This document shows, piece by piece, positions 15,235 through 23,940 of a DNA stretch of 64,000 bases. The stretch's first letter is position 1. Every line of letters begins with the position of its first letter. The translations under genes were made by a program, and so were the position numbers. Source of the stretch: Sphingobacterium wenxiniae (lineage in GTDB: Bacteria > Bacteroidota > Bacteroidia > Sphingobacteriales > Sphingobacteriaceae); NCBI RefSeq assembly GCF_900116225.1, contig NZ_FOZZ01000006.1, forward strand, positions 124,001-188,000. The letters are read 5' to 3'. The notes under the pieces were generated by a model. The model had not been told where the DNA came from, did no database searches, and saw only the letters and a program-made list of their open reading frames with translations.

Positions 15235-16476
15235 TTATTCGTATTTTTTAAAAATAGTAGTCGCAATATGTCCACCAAATCCAAAGGTGTTGCTCATTGA
15301 GTAGTTTACACGTCTTTTTTGTGCAGTATTCAACGTAAGGTTAAAAACATCTTTAAATTCCGGTTCAATATCTACTGAATTAATTGTTGGCGGAACGATA
15401 TCCTCTTTCACAGACAAAATGCAGGCAATTGCTTCGATTGCTCCAGCTGCGCCTAATAAGTGTCCCGTCATTGATTTAGTTGCGCTAATGTTTAGTTTGT
15501 TTTTCGTTCCAAAAACTCGTTCTACTGCTTTTAACTCGCTTAAATCTCCTTGAGGTGTTGAGGTAGCGTGTGTATTCAGATAATCGATATCATCAGCAGA
15601 AATATTAGCATCTTCTAAAGCGGCTAACATACCTAAATACGCACCTTCACCTTCAGGATGTGTTCCTGTAAGATGATATGCATCCGCAGCCATACCACCT
15701 CCAACAATTTCTGCAATGATTGGAGCATTACGTTTTATTGCGTGTTCATATTCTTCTAATATAATAGCACCTGCGCCTTCTCCCATTACAAAACCATCTC
15801 TGTTTATATCAAACGGACGAGATGCGATTTGTGGATTATCATTTAAAGTAGACAATGCTCTTGAAGCATTAAAACCTCCAATACTACTTTCGTTAATTGG
15901 AGCTTCAGAACCACCTGTAATCATCATATCGGCTTTTCCCCAACGGATGTAGTTAAAAGCATCGATAATTGCAGTATTAGAAGTTGCGCAAGCCGAAACA
16001 GTTGTGAAATTTATTCCCCTTAAACCATACTTTATAGAAATGACACCTGAAGCAATATCAACGATCATCTTCGGTATAAAAAATGGATTAAAACGAGGTG
16101 TGCCGTCACCTGTTGCAAACTCCATCACCTGTTGTTGGAAAGTGCCAATGCCACCATTTCCCGATCCCCAAATAACACCGATACGATTCTTGTTCAATGT
16201 TTCAAAATTGATATTGGCATTGTTTACGGCTTCTTCTACAGAAACTAAAGCATACTGTGTAAATAAGTCGTACTTTCTTGCTTCTGCTTTTTCAATGTGA
16301 TTTAATGGGTCAAAACCCTTGAGTTCACAAGCAAACCTTGTTTTGAATTTCGAAGTGTCAAATTTGGTAATGAGATTAGTTCCGCTAACTCCATTTATAA
16401 GTGATTTCCAAAAATCATCAACGTTATTTCCAAGGGGCGTTAATGCTCCAAGCCCCGTAATTACTACTCTTTTCAT
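15235..16476 (-). CDS. fabF: 3-oxoacyl-[acyl-carrier-protein] synthase II-like
   Basis: A 413-residue condensing enzyme with full KAS II architecture. It has nucleophile C163 in VSACATSNTAI, H303 in LNTHATSTPQGD, K334 and H339 in SATKSMTGHLLGAAG, and the C-terminal NTFGFGGHIATTIF loop. It should condense malonyl-ACP with an acyl-ACP in the cytoplasm. It sits in a TetR-controlled operon with a LipB-like protein, an exporter, a hydrolase, a thioesterase and a thiolase. That context, with no other fab gene or ACP nearby, points to a special acyl product or a bypass role rather than housekeeping synthesis. A KAS with this sequence cannot be told from a chromosomal FabF by motifs alone. Confidence 0.9.
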   Translation of the reverse strand: MKRVVITGLGALTPLGNNVDDFWKSLINGVSGTNLITKFDTSKFKTRFACELKGFDPLNHIEKAEARKYDLFTQYALVSVEEAVNNANINFETLNKNRIGVIWGSGNGGIGTFQQQVMEFATGDGTPRFNPFFIPKMIVDIASGVISIKYGLRGINFTTVSACATSNTAIIDAFNYIRWGKADMMITGGSEAPINESSIGGFNASRALSTLNDNPQIASRPFDINRDGFVMGEGAGAIILEEYEHAIKRNAPIIAEIVGGGMAADAYHLTGTHPEGEGAYLGMLAALEDANISADDIDYLNTHATSTPQGDLSELKAVERVFGTKNKLNISATKSMTGHLLGAAGAIEAIACILSVKEDIVPPTINSVDIEPEFKDVFNLTLNTAQKRRVNYSMSNTFGFGGHIATTIFKKYE

Positions 16477-16483
16477 ACGTTTG

Positions 16484-17184
16484 TTATTTTACTAGTTCTG
16501 TGGAAAATACTATCGAAAAATTTGACAAAAGTATTTTCTTGATTTCCTCTATATCTACTGTTCTTCCCATTTGCTACTCTATAGAGTAGTGACTGTTCGG
16601 TTAGGTTCATTAATCCCACAAGGCACAAAATATTGATAATAATCAAGGGAGTTGTTTATGTTAAAAGCAAAACCGTGGTTGGTCACCCAGCGAGATAAAT
16701 GAACACCAAATGCACAGATTTTCTTTTTGACTCCAGTGGTGTAATCATTGATCCATATTCCGGGAAAATCGACATCGTAATAGCCGTCAATTCCATATTC
16801 TTTTAAAGTGTGAATTATTACCTCTGCCAAACTCCGTATATACCATCTAACATCGGTTTTAAAGTTTTCAAGGTCTAGCACAGGATAGCCTACTATTTGC
16901 CCAGTTCCATGAAATGTTATTGATCCACCGCGTTTTATATTAGTATAAGATAAACCTACATCTGACAGTTTATCTCTTGGAATGAGTAAAGCACTTTCTT
17001 TAGCAGAACTGCCAAAAGTTAATATTGGATCATGTTCGCATAGAATTAATACATTGCTTTTCGAAGTATCAATTTTTTGCATTTTACGCTCGACAATATC
17101 CTGTCTGATACTTTGTTGTAAGACCAATGCTTCCTGATAAGGAAAATTTCCTTTATCGAGGTAAGTTGTTAAAACCTTAGCCAT
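16484..17184 (-). pseudogene. lipB: Lipoyl (octanoyl) transferase LipB-like, frameshifted near the C-terminus
   Basis: The reading frame from 17184 gives 201 residues. The octanoyltransferase motif RGGSITFHGTGQ is at 85-96, the catalytic lysine lies within KKK at 153-155 and the catalytic C189 is in VPCGI. It stops at 16579 after NRTVTTL. Downstream, in another frame, the missing tail is readable (MGRTVDIEEIKKIL, then FSIVFSTELVK) and ends at 16484, 7 bp before the ketoacyl synthase start. This fits a 2-nt insertion around CTCTATAGAGTAG. Both catalytic residues remain upstream, so partial activity is possible. It overlaps the MFS gene by 8 bp. LipB normally moves octanoyl from ACP to lipoyl domains. 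Confidence 0.8.
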
Positions 17185-18583
17185 CCTTTGAAGTTTTGTG
17201 ACGTTTTATATCCTGAATAAAATACAAAACAATAAAGGTTACAATAAGACACGCAATGCCTGCATACAAGCTATAATGAAATGCAGAAACATAATCCTGA
17301 GTTGATTGAACTATATTAAAGAATAATCCTGCAATAAAGCAAATTCCCATTGAGGAAGCGACCTGTTGAATCGTATTATAAGTACCTGATGCGATACCTA
17401 CAAACTGGGGTGGAACATTCTTTAATGTCAAGTTTATGAGGCTTGGCAAAATTAAACCACCGCAGAATCCTTGTAGCGGAATTATAGTTAACAGAATTAA
17501 ATCACTTGGCTGTTGATTAAAGTAATATAGCTGTAACACATAAACGAAAATCATTAGTACAGCGCTCAATTGTATCGGTTTTTTCCCATATTTATTGACA
17601 AGCCTAACCGAAAGAAATGAAGCTGCCATGAATAAAACCCCTGAGGCTACAAAATATTTCCCAGTCTCAAATGGTGTCAAATGCAAACCATTTTGCAAAT
17701 AAATCGTAGACAATAGGTAATATGATGTATGCATCATAAAGTAAAATGTAACAAGAACCAACCCCAAATTATAATCCATTATCTTAAACAAGCGTACGTC
17801 CATTAATGGGTATCTGCCTAGTTTCAATTTTTTCTTTTGATCTACTATAAAGTAGATAAATAGTGCCAATGAAGAAAAAAGCATGACAAAACTCCAAAGT
17901 GGATATCCTAACTCTCGACCTTCCGTCAACGGATAGATGAAAGATCCAAGAGCCAGTGTAAACAGAACAACACCGGAAACATCTAATTTTTCTTCAGCAT
18001 TTAATTTGGTATTCTGTAGATGTTTTTTCGCTGCAATTAGTGCAGCAATTCCAATTGGAAGATTAATAAAAAAGATGAATCGCCAACCAGAAATAAATGT
18101 ATCTAATTCTGAAAGATATCCTCCTAAAAACTGTCCAATCAACGAGGCGATTCCTAATGTAATACCGAGATAGCCAAGGGCTTTGGTTCTTTCTTTTGTT
18201 TCCGGAAATAGTTCCTGTAAATATGCAAGAGCTTGTGATTGCATAAATGCGCCACTGATTCCCTGAAAAAATCGAGCAATAATAATTGTTGTTGCGCTGT
18301 TCGCAAAACCACATATACAAGAAGTGACAACAAAGAAGAACATTCCCCACAGGAATATCTTCTTACGTCCATATATATCACCTGATCGGCTACCCAATAC
18401 CTGAAAAGAAGCATATCCCAAAAGATAAAAAACGATAATCATTTCCATTTGGGCATCGGTTGCAGAGAGGTCTTGCTGTATAGATGGAACAGCAATATTC
18501 ACGATGAAAATATCGATCACTGTAAGCAATGGACCGACCAGTAAAATAAAGTGTTGCAACCACTTGTTTGAATGCTGTTCCAT
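17177..18583 (-). CDS. MFS transporter, DHA2 (EmrB/QacA) type
   Basis: A 468-residue membrane protein with about 14 hydrophobic segments. It starts with a first helix typical of drug:proton antiporters (FILLVGPLLTVIDIFIVNIAV, with motif D1 residues) and has motif A as GSRSGDIYGRKKIF. Size and helix count place it in the DHA2 group, which exports drugs, bile-salt-like amphiphiles or metabolites. It lies between a secreted hydrolase and a LipB-like gene in the TetR-regulated operon. A role in exporting the operon's acyl-derived product, or in toxin efflux, is therefore plausible. The substrate is unknown. Confidence 0.9.
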   Translation of the reverse strand: MEQHSNKWLQHFILLVGPLLTVIDIFIVNIAVPSIQQDLSATDAQMEMIIVFYLLGYASFQVLGSRSGDIYGRKKIFLWGMFFFVVTSCICGFANSATTIIIARFFQGISGAFMQSQALAYLQELFPETKERTKALGYLGITLGIASLIGQFLGGYLSELDTFISGWRFIFFINLPIGIAALIAAKKHLQNTKLNAEEKLDVSGVVLFTLALGSFIYPLTEGRELGYPLWSFVMLFSSLALFIYFIVDQKKKLKLGRYPLMDVRLFKIMDYNLGLVLVTFYFMMHTSYYLLSTIYLQNGLHLTPFETGKYFVASGVLFMAASFLSVRLVNKYGKKPIQLSAVLMIFVYVLQLYYFNQQPSDLILLTIIPLQGFCGGLILPSLINLTLKNVPPQFVGIASGTYNTIQQVASSMGICFIAGLFFNIVQSTQDYVSAFHYSLYAGIACLIVTFIVLYFIQDIKRHKTSKDG

Positions 18584-18592
18584 TTAAAATAA

Positions 18593-19537
18593 TTATTTTG
18601 AGTTCAAAAATCTATTTACATCTCCACCAAAAAGGTCATAATATTGAAAAAGGAAACCGTGTCCTGCATCAGGATATAAAATAAGCTGGGCGTTTGGTAA
18701 TAGATTAAATAATTCCATCGAATTTTGGACAGGCATTTGGACGTCTGTTTTTCCACCCGTAACTAAGATTGGAGTGGTTATCTTTTTATAATCAGAAACG
18801 ATTAACTCGTCATTTCCCCAATTTTCACGCGCGATAGCTTGTGCTTTAGCTGATTCGATTCCAACCTCAACATCTTTAGGATATTTACTCTCGGCTTTGC
18901 GATTCCAAAAATCTTCGCCCAACTTACGGCTGTTATCAGAAGCATTAAAAAAGAGCGCTTGAAATTCTTTCAATCCTAAGGATGAGGCTCTTTGAACCAA
19001 AGCTGCAATTTCTGGATCACGTTTATTAATACTTCTAGCTCCCAAAGGTGCAGATCCGGCAATGACTGCTTTTCGAACAATATCTTGGTGTTGCATTAAT
19101 AATTCTTGAGCAACACAACCACCTATTGAAAAACCAAGTATATCAACTTTTTCATATTTAAGTGCTTTTATGAATTGAAAAGCATCTTCTGCCATTTGTG
19201 CAAAACTTTCAGGGGTTTGTCCACTGGAACTTGCGACACCTCTATTATTAAAGGTGATTACAGTGCGTTCTGATGCTAATTTATTAATTAAAGCAGGATC
19301 CCAATTATCAAGATTTCCACGTGTATGGTTCAATAAAATAATCGGAATATTTGTGTTACTGTTGTTTTCTACTATTCTATATGCAAAATCATCGTCATTT
19401 ACTTTGATGGTTTTTGTTTCGTATTCGATTTGTTTCACAGTCGTTTTTGTTTGAGCGTTTAAATTGTTTGTAAATCCGATGCTTAATAAGGAAACACTAA
19501 GGCTTAATAAAAAGCAAATTGTCTTTGTATTCTTCAT
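18593..19537 (-). CDS. Secreted alpha/beta hydrolase
   Basis: A 314-residue protein with an N-terminal signal peptide (about residues 1-28, ending NNLNAQT), so periplasmic or exported. The alpha/beta hydrolase core shows LLNHTRGNLDNWDP, nucleophile S137 in GFSIGG, acid D265 in GGKTDVQMP and H293 in DAGHGFLF. The oxyanion strand has HTRG instead of the common HGxG. Substrates of such enzymes range from esters to lactones. Its operon position, between a thioesterase and an exporter, suggests it acts on the exported acyl product or on an external ester. Confidence 0.88.
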   Translation of the reverse strand: MKNTKTICFLLSLSVSLLSIGFTNNLNAQTKTTVKQIEYETKTIKVNDDDFAYRIVENNSNTNIPIILLNHTRGNLDNWDPALINKLASERTVITFNNRGVASSSGQTPESFAQMAEDAFQFIKALKYEKVDILGFSIGGCVAQELLMQHQDIVRKAVIAGSAPLGARSINKRDPEIAALVQRASSLGLKEFQALFFNASDNSRKLGEDFWNRKAESKYPKDVEVGIESAKAQAIARENWGNDELIVSDYKKITTPILVTGGKTDVQMPVQNSMELFNLLPNAQLILYPDAGHGFLFQYYDLFGGDVNRFLNSK

Positions 19538-19547
19538 AATTCTATAT

Positions 19548-20042
19548 TTATTTGTTATTTAATATCATGCAAGTTGATACGGCATGTGCATATAAAGTCC
19601 CATTTTCATTTCGAAGGTCAGCTTCTACTAATGCAGTAGTTCTTCCCAAATGAATTAACCGACCTTCAGCGTACATTTTTCCACTTTTAAGGCTAACAGA
19701 TTTGATAAAATTTACTTTTAATTCTAAAGTGGTATATGCAACATTTCGTGGTAGAACAGAGTGAACAGCACAGCCCATCGCAGTATCTAATACGGTAGAA
19801 ATTATCCCGCCATGCACACTTCCTATCGGATTATAATGGAATTCGTAAGGTGTAAATTCAAACAAAACTTTTCCTTCTTCAACTTTTGAAGGATGAAAAT
19901 CTAAAGTTTTTGCAATAGGTGCTGCTGGAAGTTCTCCGTTTAATATTCTATTTAAGAGCTCTAATCCTGAAATTTCTTTTGCAATTTCAACGGTTTCTAA
20001 AGGATTTTCCCATTCATAAGCTCGCTTTCTGTCTGTATTCAT
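19548..20042 (-). CDS. PaaI-type hotdog-fold thioesterase
   Basis: A 164-residue hotdog-fold protein. Its PaaI/4HBT core carries NPIGSVHGGIISTVLDTAMG, where the HGG and the acidic residue on the following helix (D in VLDTAMG) form the usual acyl-CoA thioesterase site. The later strand TTLELKVNFIKSV is also typical. It would hydrolyse small or aromatic acyl-CoA thioesters in the cytoplasm. It is 8 bp downstream of the thiolase gene, fitting a joint role in acyl-CoA turnover. Confidence 0.87.
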   Translation of the reverse strand: MNTDRKRAYEWENPLETVEIAKEISGLELLNRILNGELPAAPIAKTLDFHPSKVEEGKVLFEFTPYEFHYNPIGSVHGGIISTVLDTAMGCAVHSVLPRNVAYTTLELKVNFIKSVSLKSGKMYAEGRLIHLGRTTALVEADLRNENGTLYAHAVSTCMILNNK

Positions 20043-20050
20043 ATCTGTCT

Positions 20051-21232
20051 TTAATTAAAATTTATATTCTCTATGACGATAGCAGATGATCCACCACCAC
20101 CATTACAGATAGCTGCGACGCCATATTTGCCTTTTTCTTGTTGCAATACATTTAAGAGTGTTACAATAATCCTTGCTCCACTTGCTCCAATAGGATGTCC
20201 TAATGCAACTGCACCTCCATACACATTAACTTTATTTAAATCAAAATCTAAAATTTGTTGATTAGAAAGGATAACGGATGCATAAGCCTCATTTATTTCG
20301 AAAAAATCTACGTCAGTTAGCGACAAATTCGCTTGTTTCAAAGCTTTTGTAATTGCTAAACTGGGAGATGTTGTGAACCATTCCGGTGCTTGTGCTGCAT
20401 CGGCGTATGAAACAATTTTTGCTAAAGGCTTAAGGTTATATTTATTAACAGCTTCTTTGGATGCGAGTAACAGAACTGCTGCACCATCATTTAAATTACT
20501 TGAATTAGCTGCGGTTAAGTTTCCGTTAGTTTCAAATGCAGGTTTTAATAAAGAAACTTTTTCAGGAACAAGTTTGTAAATATCTTCATCCTTGTTCACA
20601 ATTATATTTTCTGCATTTTTTCTAATCTGTATTGGGACAATTTCAGATTTGAATTTACCTTGTTCAGTAGCTTCTTGTGCTTTTTTATAAGACTGTAATG
20701 CGTAATTATCTAATTGTTCACGCGTGAGTCCATATTTCTTAACTCCTAATTCTGCTGCACTTCCCATATGAAAATCGTTGTAAACATCCCACAGTCCATC
20801 TTTAATCATACCATCAGTGAAGTTCAAACCTCCAAGTTTTGTCCCTTTGCGTAAATATGCATAATGCGGAACATTACTCATACTTTCCATGCCTCCTGTA
20901 ACCACTATTTCGTCAACGCCAATTTGGATTTGTTGTGCGCCCAAAATTGTTGCTTTCATCCCAGATGAGCATACTTTATTGATAGTTGTGGCATCTTTAG
21001 TGTTGGGAATTTTTGAAAATATTGAAGATTGTCTTGCAGGTGATTGACCAATGCCGGCACTCAACACATTTCCCATATATACACTATCAATCCATTCAGG
21101 ATTTAGAGAAATACTTTCGTAAGTATTTTGAATTGTTATAGCACCCAATTGAGTTGCTGAATATTCGGACAAGCTTCCTAATAAACCACCTATAGGAGTT
21201 CTTTTAGCCGATACTATGAATACTTCTTTCAT
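20051..21232 (-). CDS. Acetyl-CoA C-acetyltransferase (thiolase)
   Basis: A 393-residue thiolase with acylated nucleophile C88 in NKVCSSGMKA, NEAYASV at about 314-320 (NEAFA in most enzymes), H346 in VALGHPIGASGAR and C376 in CNGGGGSSA. All catalytic residues are present, and the length is that of biosynthetic acetoacetyl-CoA thiolases. It is the first gene of the seven-gene operon, 18 bp after the TetR-type operator ATACC-N4-GGTAT. It may make or break acetoacetyl-CoA for the pathway encoded downstream. Confidence 0.92.
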   Translation of the reverse strand: MKEVFIVSAKRTPIGGLLGSLSEYSATQLGAITIQNTYESISLNPEWIDSVYMGNVLSAGIGQSPARQSSIFSKIPNTKDATTINKVCSSGMKATILGAQQIQIGVDEIVVTGGMESMSNVPHYAYLRKGTKLGGLNFTDGMIKDGLWDVYNDFHMGSAAELGVKKYGLTREQLDNYALQSYKKAQEATEQGKFKSEIVPIQIRKNAENIIVNKDEDIYKLVPEKVSLLKPAFETNGNLTAANSSNLNDGAAVLLLASKEAVNKYNLKPLAKIVSYADAAQAPEWFTTSPSLAITKALKQANLSLTDVDFFEINEAYASVILSNQQILDFDLNKVNVYGGAVALGHPIGASGARIIVTLLNVLQQEKGKYGVAAICNGGGGSSAIVIENINFN

Positions 21233-21250
21233 ACTTAATTGTATTAAATT

Positions 21251-21264
21251 ATACCGTTCGGTAT
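21251..21264. promoter_or_regulatory. TetR-type operator before the thiolase operon
   Basis: ATACC-GTTC-GGTAT, 18 bp before the thiolase start. The same half-sites with the same 4-bp spacing recur upstream of the neighbouring tetR gene at 21927-21942. Confidence 0.7.
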
Positions 21265-21284
21265 ATTATTGGTCAAAAAAAATT

Positions 21285-21878
21285 TTATACCTTCAATTCA
21301 GTTTCAGCAATTTTTTTTATTCTGTTTACTGCAAGCTGAAAATATTTGGGATCATTCATTGTTTTTGCTAACAATATATTGCCTTCCACAATGCTAAAAA
21401 TTAGAGTAGCATATTCTTCGGCATTTACATCTTTTGAAAACTCATTTGCAGATTTCCCTTTTTCAATAGTTGAGGTAAGTAAATCAATAAATCGTTTTAC
21501 ACTTCTGCGAACATTTTCTCTTAAATAATCTAAACTATCATCGGCTTCAACCGCAGCATTAAGCATAGGGCAGCCACCTTTATTGAAAACAGTTTCCCAT
21601 TTTTCTACATAGTAATTTCCATAAGCAATCAAACCTTCTGTTGCAGTTGATGAGTTAGCTAATATCGCCTTTATTCGTTCTGTAATTTGAGAACAACTAT
21701 ACTCGAAAGAGGCAGCCGCTAATTCATTTTTGTCTGAAAAATTACCATAAATAGCTCCTTTTGTCAACTTAGTAACTTGCTGTATATCGGACAAGGACGT
21801 GTTTTCGTAACCTTTGATATTAAATAAAGGTGCCGATTTCTGAATTATAAATTCCCTTGTTCTTTCTGCCTTTGACAT
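21285..21878 (-). CDS. TetR/AcrR family transcriptional regulator
   Basis: A 197-residue repressor with the N-terminal helix-turn-helix (about 10-55: IIQKSAPLFNIKGYENTSL, then KLTKGAIYGNFSDKNEL) and a helical ligand-binding domain. The C-terminal part contains GGCPMLNAAVEADDS, a segment shared with TetR proteins of the TetR_C_6/YxaF-like group. It is adjacent to, and in the same direction as, the thiolase operon, with matching palindromes before itself and before that operon. It is therefore probably an autoregulated local repressor. The ligand may be an acyl compound or a drug-like inducer. Confidence 0.9.
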   Translation of the reverse strand: MSKAERTREFIIQKSAPLFNIKGYENTSLSDIQQVTKLTKGAIYGNFSDKNELAAASFEYSCSQITERIKAILANSSTATEGLIAYGNYYVEKWETVFNKGGCPMLNAAVEADDSLDYLRENVRRSVKRFIDLLTSTIEKGKSANEFSKDVNAEEYATLIFSIVEGNILLAKTMNDPKYFQLAVNRIKKIAETELKV

Positions 21879-21924
21879 GGTTTCTAGATATTAAAGTAAT
21901 GTAATCTAGTGCAAAGATATAAAT

Positions 21925-21944
21925 AATATACCTTTTGGTATATT
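21925..21944. promoter_or_regulatory. TetR-type operator upstream of tetR
   Basis: AATATACC-TTTT-GGTATATT, a perfect 8-bp-arm palindrome 47 bp before the tetR start. Its core matches the operator before the thiolase gene. Confidence 0.7.
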
Positions 21945-21995
21945 TTAAATAATATATTTCTGTATCTCCAGAACTTTAAAAATATTATTCAGTAA

Positions 21996-22336
21996 TCAAA
22001 CACGTACTTCATAGGGCGGATACGTAATAACTTTATGTCCTGTCGCTTCAATCGCTCCAGTTTCATTTGCAGAAATATGTCCTGTCTTTGCACTTATTAC
22101 CGCTTCGTGAACCCTTAGAAGAAAAGATATAGCAATCAGATTAGTTTGTGTACCTCCGGACAGAAAGAAAATTTCAGCTTTAGGATTTTTAATTTTTTCT
22201 TTCAGCAAATCTTTTGCTCTATGGATTAGTCATCATCTCCATATCCCAATTGCGGAATAAGATTAGTATCTACTAGGCTTTTTAGAATGTTGGGATGTGC
22301 CCCTACTGAGTAGTCATTTTTGAAATTATAAGTCAT
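21996..22336 (-). pseudogene. Low-specificity L-threonine aldolase, truncated and frameshifted
   Basis: From the ATG at 22336 the frame reads MTYNFKNDYSVGAHPNIL and continues to GYGDDD, then hits a TAA. After a frame change it resumes as AKDLLKEKIKNPKAEIFFLS, then GGTQTNLIAISFLL and TGHISANETGAIEATGHKVI, the PLP-enzyme N-terminal region of threonine aldolases. It ends after PPYEVRV. The PLP lysine region and the whole C-terminal domain (about 230 residues) are absent. It is therefore a dead fragment; no remaining part was found nearby. Confidence 0.8.
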
Positions 22337-22398
22337 TTTTAAATTTCTATTAGTTGTTATATATCTTAGAGAGAGTTGATCTGTATTGCTGTTTAAAA

Positions 22399-22962
22399 TC
22401 AGATTAGTCTGTCAACAATATCTTTAGCTCTACCAATCATTTCTTTGCTTTTCTGAAAACTTGCTGTAACAGTAGCTCCCTCAGCTAGCATATAAATGGT
22501 ATCTGCCAATTCTTCTTTTGTAAACAGGTCATTTTGAAGCGTGATATCATTTAGCAGTTCCAAAATGTAATCCCTGAATTTCATTTTATTTTTATCAATG
22601 ATTTCAAATGCTTTCTTGTCATCTTGAGGTACTTCAGCATTGGCTTTAATAAAAGGACATCCTCCGAAACTGCTCTGTGTCTGTCTTTTAATTCGAAAAT
22701 CAAACAAGCCTAAAATTCTATCTTTAGGATGTTTTATTTTTTTAATGTAACTGTATAATTGCTCAAACCAACGCTCATTGATTTCTTCTAAGTAAGCATA
22801 GAACAATTCGTTTTTTGATTTGAAATGATTATACAGTGAACCTCTTGCAATATCTGCTTCATCAATAATTTGATTGATTCCTGTAGAGTTATAACCTTGT
22901 TTGTAAAACAAATCAGCTGCTGTACTCAGAATGTTTTCTCTTACATTGTTTGATGATTTCAT
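22399..22962 (-). CDS. TetR/AcrR family transcriptional regulator
   Basis: A 187-residue TetR-family protein. The HTH is at about residues 8-52 (ILSTAADLFYKQGYNSTGIN, then GSLYNHFKSKNELF) and the C-terminal domain carries SFGGCPFIKANAEVP. It starts 3 bp after the stop of the DMT transporter gene, so the two form an operon. A palindrome TAGACA-N4-TGTCTA sits upstream of the pair. It presumably represses the transporter until an inducer appears. Confidence 0.9.
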   Translation of the reverse strand: MKSSNNVRENILSTAADLFYKQGYNSTGINQIIDEADIARGSLYNHFKSKNELFYAYLEEINERWFEQLYSYIKKIKHPKDRILGLFDFRIKRQTQSSFGGCPFIKANAEVPQDDKKAFEIIDKNKMKFRDYILELLNDITLQNDLFTKEELADTIYMLAEGATVTASFQKSKEMIGRAKDIVDRLI

Positions 22963-22965
22963 GCT

Positions 22966-23853
22966 TTATTTTTTTAATATATATACACCCAAAAGAATAA
23001 TTAAAGCCCCCATAATATCTGAAAAAATGATAGGCTCTCCTCCAATAAAAGCTCCTATGATTAAAGCTACAATAGGAGGAATATAGGTTACGGAAGCTGC
23101 CTTTACAGCTCCTAATTTATCGATGATAAAATAATAGATAAGAAATGCTAAACCTGTACCTAACAAGCTAAGTCCTACAACGAGTCCTAATGTTGCTTCT
23201 GTATTATTGAAAATATTAGTAATACCATCGTAGGGCGTTATAAGGCATAGAATGGCTGTAGCACCTATAAGTTGATAAGCTGTCAATGCCAAACCCGAAA
23301 TCTTTAATGGACTAACAATTTTTTTTGCATAAATAAATGATGCTCCTAGACTTATCGATCCTATTATCATATACAAAATCCCTTGCCAAGTAGTATCCGT
23401 AATGCTTGCATCAAAAGGTTTTGCCAGAATTATTACTCCTAAAAAGCCAAGTATTAATCCGATAATTTTCCTAAGACTTACTTTCTCTTCATTTAGAAAT
23501 ATCGCAGCTAATACAAAAGAAAATAAAGGAGATGAACCACTTAATGCACCGGCAATACCTGAGTATAATAAATGCGATCCTACTACAAAGCAATAGTAGT
23601 AAACGACAGCTGCCAGTAAGGACATTATTATAAAATGATACCAATATTTTAGGTGCTCTTTTTTAAATGATCCTTTTACAAATCCGAATAGTATGATTGG
23701 AAACACTGCTAGTACAACACGTAGAAAAACAACTTGTATCGGATTTATATACTGCGTTGCCAATTTCATATAGAGAAAATTACTTCCCCAGATTAACCCT
23801 AGACAAACAAATGCCAGATTAGGTAAAAAACTCTTTGCATCTATATTTTTCAT
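22966..23853 (-). CDS. EamA/DMT-superfamily transporter
   Basis: A 295-residue inner-membrane protein with ten hydrophobic segments in two EamA repeats: the first starts FVCLGLIWGSNFLYMKLA and the second TWQGILYMIIGSISLGASF. The helix-8 to 10 region ends IIFSDIMGALIILLGVYI. Such proteins export metabolites or amino acids. It is transcribed with the TetR gene downstream and has a TetR-type operator 46 bp before its start. The cargo is unknown. Confidence 0.88.
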   Translation of the reverse strand: MKNIDAKSFLPNLAFVCLGLIWGSNFLYMKLATQYINPIQVVFLRVVLAVFPIILFGFVKGSFKKEHLKYWYHFIIMSLLAAVVYYYCFVVGSHLLYSGIAGALSGSSPLFSFVLAAIFLNEEKVSLRKIIGLILGFLGVIILAKPFDASITDTTWQGILYMIIGSISLGASFIYAKKIVSPLKISGLALTAYQLIGATAILCLITPYDGITNIFNNTEATLGLVVGLSLLGTGLAFLIYYFIIDKLGAVKAASVTYIPPIVALIIGAFIGGEPIIFSDIMGALIILLGVYILKK

Positions 23854-23898
23854 TTTGCATCCTTTTGCATCAGCAAAGATAAATGAAATATTAATAGA

Positions 23899-23914
23899 TA
23901 GACAAATCTGTCTA
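23899..23914. promoter_or_regulatory. TetR-type operator before the DMT/TetR operon
   Basis: TAGACA-AATC-TGTCTA, a perfect palindrome with 6-bp arms, 46 bp before the transporter start. It differs in sequence from the operator of the other TetR gene, which fits a separate regulator. Confidence 0.6.
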
Positions 23915-23940
23915 AATTTTATTTTTTAAAAAATAAAATT
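23915..23940. terminator. Perfect 26-bp AT palindrome at the end of the recombinase gene
   Basis: AATTTTATTTTTT-AAAAAATAAAATT is fully self-complementary and contains the recombinase stop codon. It could act as a weak transcription terminator for that gene or as part of a recombination site. Confidence 0.4.

Noticed and set aside
22205..22336. Start of a functional threonine aldolase
   Set aside because: An in-frame stop, a frameshift and loss of the PLP-lysine half make it a pseudogene.
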